From CAWEHT01 sp963808455 (GTDB taxonomy: Bacteria; Chloroflexota; Anaerolineae; CG2-30-64-16): a DNA stretch of 5,201 bases. This document shows positions 5,000-5,201 of this stretch, one piece after another. A program made the position numbers and the translations under genes. The notes beneath the pieces were generated by a model. That model was not told the DNA's origin, ran no database searches, and saw nothing but the letters and a program-made list of their open reading frames with translations. The stretch covers positions 1 through 5,201 of the forward strand of contig CAWEHT010000398.1 in assembly GCA_963808455.1 (NCBI GenBank). The letters are read 5' to 3'. Positions within the stretch are counted from its first letter, which is position 1; each line of letters starts with the position of its first letter.

Positions 5000-5201
5000 A
5001 GCGTCGCGCTGTTGCTGGTTTGATTCACCGTGAGCTTGTATGTGACTGCCGTCGCCTGTCCGGCGCTGACGAATCCGGTGAACCGAAGGCGCCGTTGCCG
5101 CACACACCGGCCGACAACAGGGCTGCGGCAAAGTCGCCGCCTGGGCGACCGGCAACGCGGCCTGCAACAAGATCGCGATTATCCAGCCCCGTCCACCAGA
5201 A
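4984..5201 (-). CDS. 3' end of an unrecognised, possibly secreted protein (partial, likely frameshifted)
   Basis: Reading the minus strand, the frame ending with TAA at 4986-4984 gives RFTGFVSAGQATAVTYKLTV and then NQTSNSATLNWQT: alternating hydrophobic and Thr/Ser/Asn residues typical of an exported beta-sandwich domain. Third codon positions here are mostly G or C. Further 5' this frame turns Arg/Cys-rich and hits a stop at 5181-5179, so the frame must change between about 5090 and 5140. The best continuation is the frame giving GWIIAILLQAALPVAQAAT, which resembles a signal peptide h-region and cleavage site. If that is right the whole protein is small (about 75-80 aa), and its start lies just beyond base 5201. 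The gene converges on the PfpI gene. The family is unknown. Confidence 0.42.

Noticed and set aside
4966..5201. Plus-strand frame open to the window end
   Set aside because: Its early codons often end in A or T, unlike genes here, while the opposite strand shows GC-ending codons and a plausible beta-rich protein tail.

Overview
This is a high-GC bacterial window, about two thirds G+C by eye. It holds six protein-coding loci and an unusual amount of palindromic intergenic DNA. No ribosomal or tRNA gene is present, so the taxon is uncertain. A SorC-type sugar regulator, a clostridial-type FolD paired with FchA, and intergenic chains of short palindromes would suit Chloroflexota (Anaerolineae-like) or a similar environmental lineage. 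That is a guess.

Layout: (1) 1-878, + strand: C-terminal nine tenths of a SorC/CggR-type sugar-responsive transcriptional regulator, cut off inside its helix-turn-helix. (2) 879-1475, no confident gene: a strong stem-loop, a 118-bp near-perfect inverted repeat, a short coding-like frame without a start codon, and a hairpin-rich leader. (3) 1476-2315, +: an unrecognised membrane protein with two N-terminal zinc ribbons and one membrane segment. (4) 2316-2825, no confident gene: a chain of short palindromes, an element bounded by 11-bp inverted repeats, a possible 40-aa minus-strand ORF, then a good sigma70-like promoter lying in a perfect 14-bp palindrome. (5) 2826-4953, +: likely operon fchA - folD - DJ-1/PfpI family gene. 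(6) 4984-5201, - strand: the 3' end of a convergent, unrecognised, possibly secreted protein gene.

The coherent biology is folate one-carbon metabolism. FolD oxidises 5,10-methylene-THF to 5,10-methenyl-THF, and FchA is a cyclodeaminase/cyclohydrolase-family enzyme that can take methenyl-THF to 10-formyl-THF. This FolD has leucine at the position of the catalytic cyclohydrolase lysine (E. coli Lys54) but keeps the aligned Tyr50, Gln98 and Asp121. The two genes therefore probably split the normally bifunctional FolD reaction between them. This is known in some clostridia, so it is not a new system, but it gives the operon its logic. The PfpI gene is probably co-transcribed; I see no direct metabolic link.

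Nearly every gene is interrupted by single-base frameshifts (about 234, 428, 1905, 2066, 2952, 4062 and one near 5090-5140). The protein on both sides of each shift is well conserved or coding-like, and most shifts are offset by another or sit inside a core enzyme motif. I read these as sequence or assembly errors and annotate through them. Reading frames and termini should be treated accordingly.
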